Positions 15,621 through 16,434 of a DNA stretch of 16,434 nt are shown one piece after another; position 1 is the first letter of the stretch, and the number at the start of each line of letters is the position of its first letter. Position numbers and translations under genes: made by a program. The stretch is taken from NCBI GenBank assembly GCA_002348725.1, contig DEAO01000035.1:3989-20422 (forward strand), in the 5' to 3' direction. The stretch comes from Fidelibacterota bacterium UBA2980 (GTDB lineage: Bacteria; Fidelibacterota; Marinisomatia; Marinisomatales; Marinisomataceae). A model generated the notes under the pieces. The model did not search any database and was not told the origin of the DNA. It saw only the letters and a list, made by a program, of their open reading frames with translations.

Positions 15621-16063
15621 GTTTTTTTATAGTCTGTTTTATTGTTCTGATTGATCAAATTTCAAAAATATTTATTCATCAAAGCATGGATTTGTATCAA
15701 TCAGTAACAATTATACCTAGCTTGCTTGATTTCACATATATTCGCAATGAAGGCATTGCATTTGGAATTAATTTTGAAGGATCTAGAATATTTTTTATCG
15801 TATTTCCTATAGTTATTACATTCTATTTAATATCATTGCTAAGAGATAAAGAATTTCAGAGCAGTTCTTCGCAAATATCTTTACTGTTAATTATTGGTGG
15901 TGCTATAGGCAATATTACAGACAGAATTTTTAGAGGATATGTTGTTGATTTTATTGATTTTCATATTAATGGTGTTCATTGGTATGTTTTCAACATAGCA
16001 GACTCTTCAGTGACAATAGGATTGTTATTTTTGCTTTATAGCTCTATAATTATCCAGAGGTAA
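15617..16063 (+). CDS. lspA: Lipoprotein signal peptidase (signal peptidase II)
   Basis: This 148-residue inner-membrane aspartyl protease removes the signal peptide from diacylated prolipoproteins. Four hydrophobic segments are visible (about 1-20, 56-76, 86-101, 122-146). Conserved motifs are LIDQISK (11-17), RNEGIAFG (43-50), GGAIGNITDRIFRGYVVDF (94-112) with catalytic D111, and FNIADSSV (125-132) with catalytic D129. I start it at ATG 15617, which overlaps the previous TGA as ATGA, a classic coupling arrangement. A TTG 30 bases upstream (15587) would add ten polar residues and is less likely. AAGGAG at 15591-15596 is about 20 bases before this ATG, too far for a normal Shine-Dalgarno. The lipoprotein encoded at 897-1886 is one expected substrate. 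Confidence 0.96.
   Translation: MSFFIVCFIVLIDQISKIFIHQSMDLYQSVTIIPSLLDFTYIRNEGIAFGINFEGSRIFFIVFPIVITFYLISLLRDKEFQSSSSQISLLLIIGGAIGNITDRIFRGYVVDFIDFHINGVHWYVFNIADSSVTIGLLFLLYSSIIIQR
16056..16061 (+). promoter_or_regulatory. Ribosome binding site for rluD
   Basis: AGAGGT overlaps the lspA stop codon and ends 8 bases before the ATG at 16070. It is one of the clearest Shine-Dalgarno sequences in the window and fixes the rluD start. Confidence 0.55.
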
Positions 16064-16069
16064 GAATTT

Positions 16070-16434
16070 ATGAAAATATCAGTCTCTTCTTCAGATGAAC
16101 TTATAAGAGTAGATCTTTTTCTATCTCAAAGATTAAAAGAATTTTCTCGAACAAATATTCAAAAAATGATTGATAACGAACTTGTCAAGATTAATGGTGA
16201 ATCAATCAGAAAGAATTCAATTTTGAATTATGGCGATGTTATAGAAATCAATTTTGAAGAAAACAAAAATAATAGTGAATTATCATTAGAAAAATGGGAA
16301 TATCCCATAGATGTAATATATAAAGATGAAGATTTTGCAATTATTAATAAGCCTCGCGGTATTATTTCACATCCCGCAAAAGGTAATTATAATAAAACTA
16401 TTGTTAATATCATTTTAAATACATTTCAGAATGA
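16070..16434 (+). CDS. rluD: 23S rRNA pseudouridine synthase, RluD-type (partial)
   Basis: The first 121 codons are present and the gene runs off the right edge. The N-terminus (about residues 1-62) is an S4 RNA-binding domain: VDLFLSQRL, SRTNIQKMIDNELVKING, then NYGDVIEI. The catalytic domain begins with IDVIYKDEDFAIINKPRGII and SHPAKGNYNKTIVNIIL, the first conserved block of the RluA/RluD family (cf. V-x-N-K-P-x-G-x-x-x-H-P). The catalytic aspartate in the G-R-L-D block lies beyond the window. RluD modifies helix 69 of 23S rRNA; the S4 plus RluA layout and location after lspA favour RluD over RluA or RluC, but RluC has the same domain order. It begins 6 bases after lspA and is probably co-transcribed with it. 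Confidence 0.9.
   Translation, partial: MKISVSSSDELIRVDLFLSQRLKEFSRTNIQKMIDNELVKINGESIRKNSILNYGDVIEINFEENKNNSELSLEKWEYPIDVIYKDEDFAIINKPRGIISHPAKGNYNKTIVNIILNTFQN

Noticed and set aside
1..16434. A defence, mobile or otherwise novel multi-gene system
   Set aside because: Nearly every gene belongs to a core or common family, there are no repeats, integrase, transposase or composition break, and the unknown proteins are single genes within housekeeping clusters.

Overview
This window looks like a stretch of ordinary, densely packed bacterial chromosome. It is AT-rich (roughly 30% G+C by eye), has almost no intergenic DNA (largest gap 78 bp), and carries no mobile element, CRISPR array, rRNA or tRNA that I can see. 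The gene set and style fit the FCB superphylum, most likely a marine Marinimicrobia (SAR406)-like lineage. The clues are signal peptides ending in 'FGQ' on DsbD and the Do protease, a PASTA protein directly after fmt, an ileS-TraR/DksA-lspA-rluD run, and strong streamlining. The lineage is an inference; no rRNA is present to settle it.

Layout. (1) Bases 1-2997, plus strand: the tail of fmt, a membrane-anchored three-PASTA protein, a lipoprotein of unknown function and hflX, all joined by short overlaps. (2) 2960-4222, minus strand: a glutamate/dicarboxylate:Na+ symporter whose 3' end overlaps hflX convergently. (3) 4263-5654, plus strand: a sodium:solute symporter, divergent from the previous transporter across 40 bp. 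(4) 5659-6264, minus strand: a GNAT-type acetyltransferase, converging on the symporter with a 4 bp gap. (5) 6343-10417, plus strand: pyrF, pyrE, a patatin-like phospholipase and dsbD, every junction overlapping. (6) 10460-11863: a periplasmic Do-family (DegP/DegQ) protease. (7) 11918-16434: ileS, a TraR/DksA-type protein, lspA and the start of rluD, nearly contiguous.

Functional themes. Pyrimidine synthesis ends in the pyrF-pyrE pair (orotate to UMP). Envelope maintenance is represented by dsbD (reducing power to the periplasm), the Do protease (periplasmic quality control), lspA (lipoprotein maturation), one lipoprotein substrate and the PASTA protein. Translation is represented by fmt, ileS, rluD and hflX.

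I found no undescribed multi-gene system. The most notable item is the isoleucyl-tRNA synthetase, whose class I HIGH signature is rearranged to GVHH (the GXHH type known in some IleRS2 enzymes and linked to mupirocin hyper-resistance). Second is a TraR/DksA-like protein whose cysteines do not follow the normal CxxC...CxxC zinc-finger spacing. No intrinsic terminator is visible anywhere, including at both convergent junctions.
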